This document shows, piece by piece, positions 9,901-19,509 of a DNA stretch of 64,000 nucleotides. The stretch spans positions 103,654 to 167,653 of the forward strand of contig NMRB01000840.1 in the NCBI GenBank assembly GCA_002633025.1, read 5' to 3'. The translations under genes were made by a program, and so were the position numbers. Source of the DNA: Notospermus geniculatus (taxonomy: Eukaryota > Nemertea > Pilidiophora > Heteronemertea > Lineidae). How positions within the stretch are numbered: the first letter of the stretch is position 1; each line of letters begins with the position of its first letter. The notes beneath the pieces were generated by a model. The model was not told the DNA's origin. It worked only from the letters and a program-made list of their open reading frames with translations, and did no database searches.

Positions 9901-12008
9901 GATTCATCTGGTTCTTTCGACTCCTCAGCAATGCTCTCCTTCCCAACACCACCATTAATACTATCGTCCATTTCAGTAATAGGTGCCGAGATGGATTCAT
10001 CACTGCACGGCTGAATCTCCTGTTCGCATGACCTGACATCATTAGAACCATCAATATCTTCAATCGGCGCCACATCAACTACTTCTGCTACATTCTGCTC
10101 CATCGAATCGTGAACAGAATCGATGCCTTCATCTTCGCTTTCTTTTTCGTCTCCGGGGACCGTCTCTGCTTGCTCGTCCATTTCACATACTGGAGCAACT
10201 GGGGCGGCCACGGGAAGTGCAGCTGCTGCAGCTTCGTCTTGGTTGTCATCTTCTGAGATTGCCTCATCGATACCAGCATCAGGAAACCCATTTGCATCAG
10301 TTTCCTGCGGCGATTCTTCAACTACAGCAGCGGCTACTTCAAGGTCATCGCTAGTATCAACAGGACCGTTATCGATTTCAGGCGGTGTTGCATCTGCTAA
10401 TGTGTCTTGTGCATTTTCACTAACGTCAACAATGTCACTGCTTTCAGGCTCATGGACGTCATTAACTTCAACTGGGCCATTGACGCCGACAGCAATGTCA
10501 CTCTCAGGTTCTGTAGCCGGGACCTCAGGGGGCTCTGAAACGACACCATTGCCCACAATTCCGCCTTCCTCTGTTTCGCAAGGCGGGCCGCTTTCAGCAT
10601 TGCATATCGTTTCCGCTTCTACACTCACTTCACTCTCAACTGCAGTAGAATCAACGACAATTGCATCACTTTCATCAGCGCTGTCGCCAATTTCGGCTTC
10701 CAAACTGTCATTTGCCTCAATCTCCCCTTCATTTCCTACGACTTCACTCACAGGCGGACCGAGCTCATCGCTCTGTTCAGTTTCTTGTTGAGTATCAGCA
10801 ACCAATTCGCCAATTTGCTGTTCATCGACACCAGTATTGTTCGGCTCGTTGCTCGGCGTATCAGTTCCTTCCTCTGATTTTTCCAACAGGCTGTTCTCCT
10901 CTCGTTCTGTACTACCTTTATCATCCACAACAGCAACTCTATCTATTGAGTTATCTACACCAGCCTGATCCGGTTCAGCACTATCAGATTCACGTACTAC
11001 GCCAACTGCTACTGTTTCTGAATGTTCAATATTATCCACATTCGTGACATTTTCAGCGGGTTTCACATTCAATTCGCATGCCACGATATCGGATTGTGAA
11101 CCCAGGATTAAAGTGTCACCTAGGTTACCATTGCCGACTGGTATCACGTTATCGTCTGCAACAGGTACTTCCGTTGAGCTAGGATCAGTCCCGGTCTCCG
11201 CGGAATCAGACGGTTCCTTCCGTTCAACAGCCACAACAGGACCAGAGGCAACTGATGGCGTTTCAGATGCCTCTGCTGCAATTTGAGTGTCTGCAGATTC
11301 AGTGTCAACTGCCGTATCAGATTCCTTTGCAATATCGGTTTTGTCCATAGAGTCACTTTCTCCCACAACCACGACGTTATCAGTGCCTACGTCATCAATT
11401 TCTGACGACATCACATGCGGTGTAACATCGTCTCCTTGCTCTGCTTCATTGCTTTCAGATATGAAACTGATGTCCATTGCACTAACCTCGTCACGTGATG
11501 CTTCGTAAGACGCCTCCATATCCGAAACAGATTCTAACATAGGATCTTTCTGTCCCTGGCCCTCCGTTGGTCGGTCCCCATTGTCACAAACGTTGTTACC
11601 ATTCGTAACGTCAGCGGTAGAGACACTTGCTACTTCAGACGGCTCTGGCGGAGAATCAACACAAGCATTGTCAACATACTCCTTAGAATCGCCGGAATCT
11701 GTCTTCGGTTCTCCAGACGATACATTATTATTAGACGTTTGTTGAGTACCCACAGGTAATCCTACCGTGGCATTGTCATTAGTACCCTCGGGGCTCGAGC
11801 CGGGAAAAGCAAAATCCCCCGTCGGCGAATCCATCTGATCAGAGTCGCAAGTATCCGTGGAATTCTGATCTATTTGATCTTCGATTTGGTAACTTTGTTC
11901 GGAGAATTCGTCCGAATCTTCGGATTCACTCTCGTGTATCAGAGTTTCCTCTGCGAAAGACACTTTCTTCACTAATTTTGTTTTCTTTCGCTCTTCAGGG
12001 TTATCCAT
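6930..12008 (-). CDS. Giant acidic protein with a C-terminal Ty3/gypsy-type Gag capsid domain; possible domesticated gag
   Basis: An uninterrupted 1692-codon ORF. Residues 1-20 are basic and hold K15-V16-S17-F18-A-E, a canonical RVxF docking motif for protein phosphatase 1. Residues of about 21-1430 are an acidic, low-complexity region rich in Glu, Asp, Ser, Val and Thr, with no hydrophobic core, and probably disordered. Residues of about 1477-1637 carry the retrotransposon Gag signature: F-x-G-G..W, then a HLKGRA-like helix, DYDRLIATLG.FF, ESL..L...V.RL...AYPE and a final FLDAL. Residues of about 1652-1680 look like a short coiled coil. No zinc knuckle, protease, RT or integrase follows. An in-frame TGA 15 nt upstream makes this ATG the first available, though its Kozak context is weak (T at -3). 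A pyrimidine-rich tract just upstream could instead be a splice acceptor. Function is unknown. Alternatives are an orphan gag from an unusual element, or one exon of a larger host gene. Confidence 0.8.
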   Translation of the reverse strand: MDNPEERKKTKLVKKVSFAEETLIHESESEDSDEFSEQSYQIEDQIDQNSTDTCDSDQMDSPTGDFAFPGSSPEGTNDNATVGLPVGTQQTSNNNVSSGEPKTDSGDSKEYVDNACVDSPPEPSEVASVSTADVTNGNNVCDNGDRPTEGQGQKDPMLESVSDMEASYEASRDEVSAMDISFISESNEAEQGDDVTPHVMSSEIDDVGTDNVVVVGESDSMDKTDIAKESDTAVDTESADTQIAAEASETPSVASGPVVAVERKEPSDSAETGTDPSSTEVPVADDNVIPVGNGNLGDTLILGSQSDIVACELNVKPAENVTNVDNIEHSETVAVGVVRESDSAEPDQAGVDNSIDRVAVVDDKGSTEREENSLLEKSEEGTDTPSNEPNNTGVDEQQIGELVADTQQETEQSDELGPPVSEVVGNEGEIEANDSLEAEIGDSADESDAIVVDSTAVESEVSVEAETICNAESGPPCETEEGGIVGNGVVSEPPEVPATEPESDIAVGVNGPVEVNDVHEPESSDIVDVSENAQDTLADATPPEIDNGPVDTSDDLEVAAAVVEESPQETDANGFPDAGIDEAISEDDNQDEAAAAALPVAAPVAPVCEMDEQAETVPGDEKESEDEGIDSVHDSMEQNVAEVVDVAPIEDIDGSNDVRSCEQEIQPCSDESISAPITEMDDSINGGVGKESIAEESKEPDESHADVAMGEGDVSGQEVQVTMISDQQSVPTAALETDNVSKSVTIVESVTVTTVVSSTKDVEQSGTVDGVTCGKDEIEQETAPESEKADDTFADKSAVDRVDEVGDVCVMVTRSEHVETEESAPAAESESSDKIPDKADIDSDVELTNTDTLAGHDEKSDLEREVVEEESKVAVFDETDAVYVKTESIPEPAGESGISGTDGPIASDIVSGVDEVRDATAEEPVADHGDQGDGYVPPVESTLERAAEEESVDDVAESVLSSYPVTSDMAAYGTDGNTGDEIAELMDSDENVKDVSEHDGVESPAATPEPVTVDEASPEADDTSGNQVVENDTAQEVSMDSETAPELDASVDKVAERELDGAEPDSGVDEPTPAPGEKVEAAEMDTEVSSHTTDVTDTQDMSQQEERQEKIDEDASRVSVDEELKESVVITEVTTVTSQEMVQTTPSAEPCGAVEKVESVPDEGAADEGKPPPDEAGEDEITEDRTPIGSPVKDASAAELEVAPYAGDALGQDDALTPTNEKHEASRDTHVWHGNPQQGPGPCHSTLSDNVDKTIIDRAEHHGDLSDEDSNDGFFGTAGSARSRFDDTSAVLFAQVNNEYVCPENEPKISDDAILEDGHVPREQTTVGEPEPCFVEEGIEREEAPKVEEAPSLVSEEIVVKGTVPVVHEPEPVKGADDADELHKLTIEIARGAEFETGNKLFDSSPLSELEEEDLQLLARASNRESFVEEVGGSIVSEDVPSKAADVLNATEDTSTNGTKSEEEPGVDLSEAVGLEYFTGGSSWNEYYQHFEAFCRSKSWIKPVKASYLFAHLKGRAKQVACKLSPEQQRDYDRLIATLGRFFTARDEAELYLFELRNRARKPKESLRDLGADVKRLTDMAYPEIPQNQRVPLARIHFLDALKDSGMLKFIYMGRPNTIDQAIQLGIDFEGFKRVGATEAVKIPSPVRVEEIVNENDKSAMEKRMEELAKSIGEIKSTLVNSDKSATARDIS

Positions 12009-13140
12009 CGAAAAGCTTCGTCAAAAAAGTCGAGAAAAATAAAAAAATAAGAAATAAAGAAAATTATGAAAATCGTATCCTTTTGAAATCACCAATGAGA
12101 CAACGTCCTTCTTTCTAGTCGGAAGCGTTTGTCACTTTTAGTGGATAGCAACGGCGCAGCTTCATTTCGTAAGAGTCAGTGAGAGTCTATTGACGGTACA
12201 GTCATTTTGCAAGTATCTCTAAGTGTACTCACAGCCAAATGTACGCTCCATATCCGATAGTTTTTTGCACAGACTGACAGTTATTGCGCCAAGCGTCGAA
12301 TAACAGTTATTAATAGGCTATCAGTGGTCGATGGGAGCAAACAATACACCGTGTAATATCCTCGTCAGAAAATCCGATATTTCCTCTGCGTGGTCGGGAC
12401 AAGAGACTAAATAATCATAACTCCTCTTGTCTTGCGTCTCAATCATGAAACGTTCACAGCACGCGAAACGAATTCATCAATTTACCGCCTAAAGATACAC
12501 TGAAATTAACAACAACGTCTGCTATGAGAGTCACGTGATGCTAGGACGTTGCCGCTATTCGAGTTTACAGCCCAGGCGAAAGTACTCGATAAATTGTCTG
12601 ATGACGATCCTCGGGCTGTACTTACGGGTAACACAGCGGAAGAGACGAGCGTTCGGATATTGCTTCTGGTCTTAATTAGTTGTCGATCAAAGATTGGTTT
12701 TCCCGATGGTTACCATAGAAATAAAAGTCAATGCTCGTCAGCTGAATGCAATCGGGTTGACACAGATGAATCGCTAAGCTGCTCAGTGCAGTATGGTCTC
12801 AATCACCGGACCGATCGTTAGAACATTGAGCCACACCTTGTGGCCGTCCAGATTCCCTCGCCACAGCCGACGGCGGTGTATTTTCAGCAAGATAGCACGT
12901 GATTAGAATTCCTTGTTGGCCTTTGATCGTCGGCAGTAACGCATGTTGTTCCGTCCACCAGATAGCTCAGACACAAACAACTTTGATGAATGACTTAGCA
13001 AAACAAGCTGCTTCAACCTTTGACGTTTAAAGTTGCTGATCAATCTTGGACAGTACACTGAGAGTCAGCGACAACGTGGATGACTTCCCAACTATTTGAA
13101 ACGTAAGAACGTCCTAACTGTAAGGTGTACTAGCATCTAG
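12009..13140. other. 5' flank of the Gag-like gene
   Basis: Candidate promoter region for the minus-strand Gag-like gene. What can be seen is a T-rich stretch at about 12015-12065 (read on minus), an ATTGG/CCAAT box at about 12090-12094, and E-boxes CACGTG at 12532-12537 and 12896-12901, both in the context CACGTGAT. There is no tRNA primer-binding site next to an LTR-like TG...CA repeat, which argues against an intact retrotransposon. Promoter function is inference. Confidence 0.35.
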
Positions 13141-15458
13141 ACCAATACTCTCGTGTGGATTTCAGGTATTCGCTCACACCTGAAGAATTTCACCGGAAGT
13201 GGTGGGTTTGGTTCACTTTTTACAAGCAGACGAAACGTTTTGTTGAAATGTTGCTAGGTATCGCAATGCAGCTCTTACACTATCGGTCGGTGCAAGGTAG
13301 TGAATGTCTTAAATTAGCCGAAAGATGTTTAACTGCAGTCTGGTTGCGGATATAGAACGTTGCAGACGAAATGTTGACGGCAACGTACTCTTCCAACCCA
13401 AGTTTATCGCAATTTTTCGTTTTTCTGCAGAGATATGATTCCTGTGGCCCGAGGGTGAGCAGTTTTGAAGTAACTCCAATAGAACGCCTCCGTGCAATCC
13501 AGTCTGTATCAAAATCTGGAACAAAATCACATTCGGTTCACTATTCAGTCCTATTTCCAAAGTTACAACGATACGCAGTGTCAAATGGTAAAAAGCTACA
13601 GCAAACGGTCTTTCTCAATGAAAATAATTCATGAAATATGCATCCTTTTTGCAACTGTTAGCACATGTTCATGTCATATTACCATAACTTTCAAAGTGCG
13701 GTACGAACGACTCCGTCTATTAAAGATTACAAATTCCTTTTGCACTTCTCCGATTGGCAGCAAGAAAAAGACGCCTGGAACGTACTTCCTGACTCAGACA
13801 AACGGAACGCTTCCCGGTTGCCAATGACAACGGCTTTTTATTCCTCCTTCGGTGAGACTACGCCAGGTTTCTTTGGTCGACGGTTGAAAGTAATCCCGCA
13901 ATATAGAAAGTGTTCTGCAATGATGTAAATATGGCTAGTACCCGGTTTCCAACAAAATGTCAAGGAATTATTCGGCAATATATCATGCTGTAATTGTGAC
14001 AAACGGGGCGCCGTATCGAAGGATCGTTCATGTCTAGTCTTGCTTTAGGTAAGACACATCCAAAGCAATATATCCAAAATCAACTAGAAAAAGATGACAC
14101 TGAACTGTTCATAGAACTAGTCTAAAGTCTCCTGGTGGCACTTATCAAACGAAAATATGACGTCCGCTTTCCTTTTGCGCCATTTCCTTTGAATCCTCCA
14201 CGAATGACTTCACCACTTTTGCAAGTCCCGTTGAATAGTTCCCTCAAGAAAATTGCTGCAATCTCTAGCTAAATGATGTTTACCCGAAAAAAATCTCAAT
14301 TTACGAAGTATTTGCACAGCTCTTGTCGACGCTCCTTACTCCGTCAGACCACCATATTGAAGGAGCTAAGTCCAATCACCATTTGCTCGTGGCTTCTCAG
14401 GCCGATGGCCTTTTGGTGATGTTAATTGAGGCTTGTAATGGCATTAGCTATTGTTATTGAAGCGTGTATACGAATACAGCAAGGCTCGGACGATGTTTCC
14501 ACTAGTAACCACGACAATCCAAAGCTATCGATCATACGCAGTTCTCTGCAGACACAATATCAAGCATGCAGTGGATATACACAACAAAATTATTCCTCTC
14601 ACGCAGCGTTTTTGTGCCTGAACCAATACGAAAAAGAAACACTTTCCCGATGGAATAAGTCCAAATGCAGAGACGAATTCGTTTCTTGCAGAAATGCAGG
14701 AAATACGCTTGTTTGAGTTTCAGAAACGTAAGGTCCAATAAAAATCACGGACTTAGTCCAGCAGTTCAATTGATCCAATTGTGCGATATCCCGTTGATAT
14801 CCAAGCGTATAACGTATTGTTCAAAAATCGATTTCAGTGCAGTATAGACAGACATTCCCTCGATTCTAAATGTAGTATACATCCGATATACCACAGGATG
14901 AAATGTACACACAATGCTTACGCAATAAATGTCACCTGTACATTTCTAATGTCGCAGGTGAAAGTGATACATCACCGCTCTGTATTGGCAATTAACGGGT
15001 GAAGTCGACTATGACAGCTGGTGATGTTGTCACACTATCCTAGGCACACGGATATCGGATATACTCCCAGTGACAGTCCTCCATTCAGTTTAACCCGTCG
15101 GGTTGAATATATCCTTAATTCCAGGGCTGCGGCGTGGAATATTAATGGCGACGTTTAGTGCTCGTAAATCAAAATGGCGTCCTGCAGTTTGTACACGACG
15201 CGATGTAAGCAAATTAGAAAGTCGTGCTAGAGTGGTTGCTCCATTCTCCATATAGCTCCTGGCAGTGGTTGGATTAATCATCAGGCCCAGCCCCGATTGT
15301 GGGTGGGCTTACAAAATGATGTGGTCGAGGCAGCGGTATCATCGCACAAGATCGGTTGCAGCTGATGATTTGCAGGCGGTGGCGGTAAGGATGACCATCG
15401 TACGTAAGGATGCTGCGACATCCAAATGCGGAATGCACATGGTCACTTTCCAAAGCCA
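13141..15458. other. No gene recognised
   Basis: Intergenic sequence with short overlapping ORFs (13371-13634, 13492-13827, 13665-13928 and 14426-14716, all plus). None has a recognisable domain. No inverted or tandem repeat was noticed. Confidence 0.5.
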
Positions 15459-15689
15459 CACTCTTAGCCGAAAAGGTTCTTTGGTGCCACACCAGAGAAC
15501 CCTCTGATTTAAGAATCCTTGGTTTGTTTAAGAACCCTTAGAGGTTCTATCTGGAACCGTTTCTTTGGCGACAGAAAGGTTCTTTATGGAACCCTCTCGG
15601 GTTCTTTACAGAAGGTTCTATATTTTGAACCTTGGGGTTCCTCTGGTGAGGCATAAAGAACCCCTAAAGAACCTTTCTGGCTAAGAGTG
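15459..15689. mobile_element. 231-bp MITE with CACTCTTAGCC termini
   Basis: It begins CACTCTTAGCC (15459) and ends GGCTAAGAGTG (15689). The inside is a long imperfect palindrome of GGTTCTTT and AAGAACC words. A CA dinucleotide flanks both ends and could be a 2-bp target duplication. It has no coding capacity. Repeats built on AAGAACC/GGTTCTT are familiar as non-autonomous DNA elements in several aquatic animals; the family assignment here is inference. Confidence 0.75.
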
Positions 15690-15779
15690 CATGTTATAGG
15701 AATGAAACCAACAAACTAACTATTTCCAGAAATAGCGTTCACTGGATCCTTTCAGACCAGTAGAAGGTACAGAGTGCAC

Positions 15780-15843
15780 GGCGAGTCTACGGGTATCGAA
15801 CCCACGGCCTCTAAAGATCAAACCACTGCACCGCCAGGCATCC
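15780..15843 (-). mobile_element. tRNA-derived SINE head (Pol III A and B boxes)
   Basis: On the minus strand, TGGCGGTGCAGTGG (15823-15836) resembles a tRNA A box and GGTTCGATACC (15792-15802) is a B box. They are about 20 nt apart, shorter than in a real tRNA, so the anticodon arm is lost or degraded. This is typical of a tRNA-derived SINE rather than a functional tRNA gene. The body of the SINE probably runs on towards 15720, but its end is not clear. Confidence 0.6.
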
Positions 15844-17690
15844 CATTTTGAAGTGTGGGTCAACTTCATCGGCCACAGGTCAACTTCCCTTAATGTATCC
15901 ACATTTACAGAGGAAACGTTGCTCCTTTATATACAGGGAAGCTAAAAGCCTCAAAGAACCATGTTGCATGAGAGATACGGGTATGCGACCATCTCGTGCG
16001 AAAGAAAGCAAAGTGGTGTTTTATTACTGAGGCAAGTAGTTATGCCATATTGTTTGGATACTTTTTCACAAATGGATAGCTATGTCAAAGAACCCTTCTC
16101 TGACGATGCAACTATATAACATACTTAATAAAAGAACATAGACTTACCTGTCGGTGCTTCTGATAGAACTATCAGGAATGTTGCTGATGTTATACAGGGT
16201 CTTAGTATGATTGCATTTATTGCTATTCATAGTTATCTAAGAGCACCTTTAACCATTTAACATTCAAGCCATCGTTACAACTAGGCCTACTGATGGCTTG
16301 GCGTAGGTTTCGTGAACTAAAGACTGATGCACAAACGACTACTAAGGGACAAACACCAAGAGGTTTTGTGAACGGAAGAGACAGCAAGGCTTCTGTTTGT
16401 TGAGCTCACTGCCAGTTTGGCCAACGCTACTTTGTTGCTCATGACTGAACTACATACGTGTATACAGTCACATTACATTAGCTATCATTGCTTTACGAGC
16501 CCTTGGCTTGCTTCCGTCCAATTTTCGGGGCTCAGTTATTGCCATCGCCCGCAATTGCGACAGTGCTAAAAGCTGTCCCGTTGGAGCGTCGCCAGTCAGA
16601 CAGACTGGTAATCGATAGGTTGGCGCATAAATGTACTTGACCATCGGATAATACTCAACGCCAAGAGTCCTTCAGAAGAACGGTACCCTATTCGGCAGTC
16701 TTCAAGTATCGCAGAAACTACCTCAATCGATGCGGAACCTGAAATTGCTGATGTCGCCATCTGCCGTTGAATGGTAGCATCATTAGCTGAAGAAATAGAA
16801 GGCTTTGGTGTTGAGGAACATCAGTGTCGTCTTCTAGAAACTTCCATCGGGATCCCCCCTGGCGGGACGGCCCGTATGAAATTCGGCACACTTTCTCCAG
16901 CCAATCAAGGCAACTTCTACCAACTTTCACCTCAGTGGTGCGCTGGTTTGAGAGCTATAGCTGAACGCGATATCGTTTCTCATTCTGCCGACGAATAGTC
17001 TGCTGCGGAACATCAATAATAGTTCGTTCTGCCAATAAACTACGGCGTGAGTGTTGTTGCTGTCGATAACTCAAAGGTTTTCTATCCGGCTGGCCTGGGA
17101 AACGTCCTGCTTGTTGGAGAAGGTTCACAAATGTGGAGCAATGACCGTGCTGATGTGGGGAAGCAGCTGCAGCGCCAGTACATCAGAAAAGATACTCTCC
17201 GGGAAAAGATGCATGTCCGGGAATGTAAATGTAAATCATTTAATTCTCATCTGGGGGCATTGCCTTCTTTATAGCCATGCATTTCAGCCCCTCATCGCAA
17301 TCTAGGGTAGGACACATTCCAAGTGGACGTCCGCTCCATTTACACCTTTCGGTACTTTGATGTCGACGTACCTAAACCGGAAGTGGATGGATTCCCGCCG
17401 CGAATCGATTGGATCCTTGAAAAGTGAGATTTCCCGCCGTGGACGCCATGCTGCGTCTTTGGAGTACAAAGTTCACCACGAGTTATGACGAAGCACTGAA
17501 TGTTGTGGTCAGTCAGAGTGCACTTCAAGTGCAAAATTAGTTTCCAGCTGCGAGATAGAGCAGCGAAAACAGACGCTTGTCACCTCCTCGACGGGTTCGA
17601 ATCTCAGGTTTGCTCATCGTGGTGTGAGGGCGTTTGACGGTACAAACACGGCGAGCTAGACGTTATCGGACAAGAAACTAAGATTTGCCA
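15844..17690. other. No gene recognised
   Basis: Intergenic sequence. The largest ORFs (16718-16930 minus, 16771-16998 plus, 17047-17305 plus) overlap in different frames and lack recognisable domains. Confidence 0.5.
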
Positions 17691-17820
17691 AAGGAGTTTT
17701 CGCAAAGCCCCGAAACGCCAACGCGAACGCCAAACCCCATTGTTCGATGCCACGAAGAGAGCACCGAACAAAAGGATAGACGTTCGAGTTGGCGTTTCGG
17801 GGCTTTGCGAAAACTCCCTA
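17691..17820. mobile_element. Palindromic MITE, GGAGTTTTCGCAAAGC family, copy 1
   Basis: The left arm from 17693 (GGAGTTTTCGCAAAGCCCCG) pairs with the right arm, 17781-17820 (ending CTTTGCGAAAACTCCCTA). The centre contains CCATTGTTCGATGCCACGAA. Relative to copies 2-4 the interior is inverted. The element is about 130 bp and non-coding, with a TA-rich right boundary. A poly-C run follows at 17824-17835. Confidence 0.8.
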
Positions 17821-19365
17821 ATACCCCCCCCCCCCTCGAAATCACAGGCGGGGTAACAGCACACTCACTTCATGCAATGCTCATTGCCACTCTCTTTTCG
17901 AGGGTGATACAAGTACTATTTTGAGTTCAAAAACGTGGGGTTTCTGGAGAAAAATGATGCAAAAATGATACAAGAACTGACAATTTATTATCTTAACTCT
18001 GCCTGAAACAATATATTCGCTCATCACGTGACAGGAATTCCGAGTTATGTATACAGATCGTAAACCATGGTAAAATGGGGAAAAAGATATGATTTAAGTC
18101 CGACATGCAATCTCAGTTAAGTTTTATCAAGGTAAATACATGTAAAATGTGGGAATTTGCTCATTCCACTGGCTGGCATGCGCAGTGCTCAATGCCTGCC
18201 TGGAGCCTGCATTATCGACCGCTTCAGCGCTGGCATCACATGTTTGTTGTTGACGTGAATGGTAAAGCGAAGGAATAGGTTTTCGCCAGAAGCATTGGCC
18301 ACTTGGTTTACCTGGCCGGCTAGCATGAAAAACGCTTCATACAGGATCTAGTCCGAGAAGGAGTTTTCATGGTACACGGATTTTAAGCGAGAGTCTTCCA
18401 CGGAAATCTGGACGGATATCGGCCAGCTTTGAATCCCAACTGGATATCGAGCAAGTGGGACACTTAGATTGTCTGAAGGTAAGTGATTTTCCTGTATTCC
18501 GAGTCTAGAATCATAAAGTTTGAACTCAAGCACAATGGTGACGTATCGCCTCCTCTCATTTTATAAGACAAACGTTCCCGTATTACGTAAGCTCATGCAT
18601 GCCAGACTGTCGAATCAAGAGCAACAACTTTTGACACTGCATGAATACTTTATCAGACAGGCCTTCAATGGTAGTTGAGTCAAAGCCGAGAGATTTAGCA
18701 TATCAATACATGCCATAAAACACCTCCAGGGCAACCGTCTCACGGAGAAATGAAAGTTCTCATGGTAGCCTACGGGTCCCTGATGTCATATTTTCAATTT
18801 AATATCGGTTTGCACGAAACTTTGAACTTCAGCCGAATGGTAACACTTGCACCAGTTGAAGACAGCCTTACTGCGCAATTCTCCATCATCTTATCTCAAG
18901 CGAGACGTAAAGGCGATAAGAACTTACCATTTCTTTCACCAATACGTCGTCCTCCTTACTGAACTAGATAGATTGATAGAGGACGCCCCAACGTAACTTG
19001 CATGCTGACACAACAAAATAACAACGTTTTTCTCGGAATTTATGAATATTTGTAATGCATGGACCGTACAGTGGCAATGAATGCAGACTCGTGTCCCAGC
19101 AGATGGCGTACACAACAAGCTGTTGAAAATCAATCAGCGAGGTTGATTAGAAAGCTTTTGAAGTAATCGATAATCCATCGTCCTTGTCAATTACATATAC
19201 ATCATTTGAGGCTATGGAAGGAAAACACCACTGATCTGATGCAGCTGACCATTTCGATTTGCACCATTGTAAGTTTCTGATTGGCCAATCGGTTAGGCAG
19301 AAGTATACTCTGTCATGAATCGTGCTGGCCGCAGTAATAGGTAGGCCTACGTGTAGCCTAAAGGC
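17821..19365. other. No gene recognised
   Basis: Intergenic sequence. It starts with a C homopolymer and is otherwise unremarkable. Short ORFs (18348-18533 minus, 18750-18962 plus, 18936-19133 minus) have no domain resemblance. Confidence 0.5.
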
Positions 19366-19509
19366 CAATTCATACTTCGCCGCCTTGCGCTTTGCGCTTG
19401 TCCGTTCCCTATGTTTATGTGTGGTACCAACAATAAAAATGACTTTTTCTACCACGCATTCACATAGAAAACGGACAAGCGCAAAGCGCAAAACGCAAAG
19501 TATGAATCT
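19366..19509. mobile_element. 144-bp foldback element with CGCTTTGCGC core
   Basis: The left arm, about 19366-19407 (ATTCATACTTCG...TTGCGCTTTGCGCTTGTCC), mirrors the right arm, about 19467-19509 (GGACAAGCGCAAAGCGC...AGTATGAAT). The middle is a weaker palindrome. The arms produce mirror ORFs on both strands (19147-19557 minus, 19322-19528 plus), which I read as artefacts of the palindrome. Confidence 0.75.

Noticed and set aside
17824-17836. C and G homopolymers here and at 33847, 39728 and 41761
   Set aside because: Simple slippage tracts. They are noted only where they border another feature.
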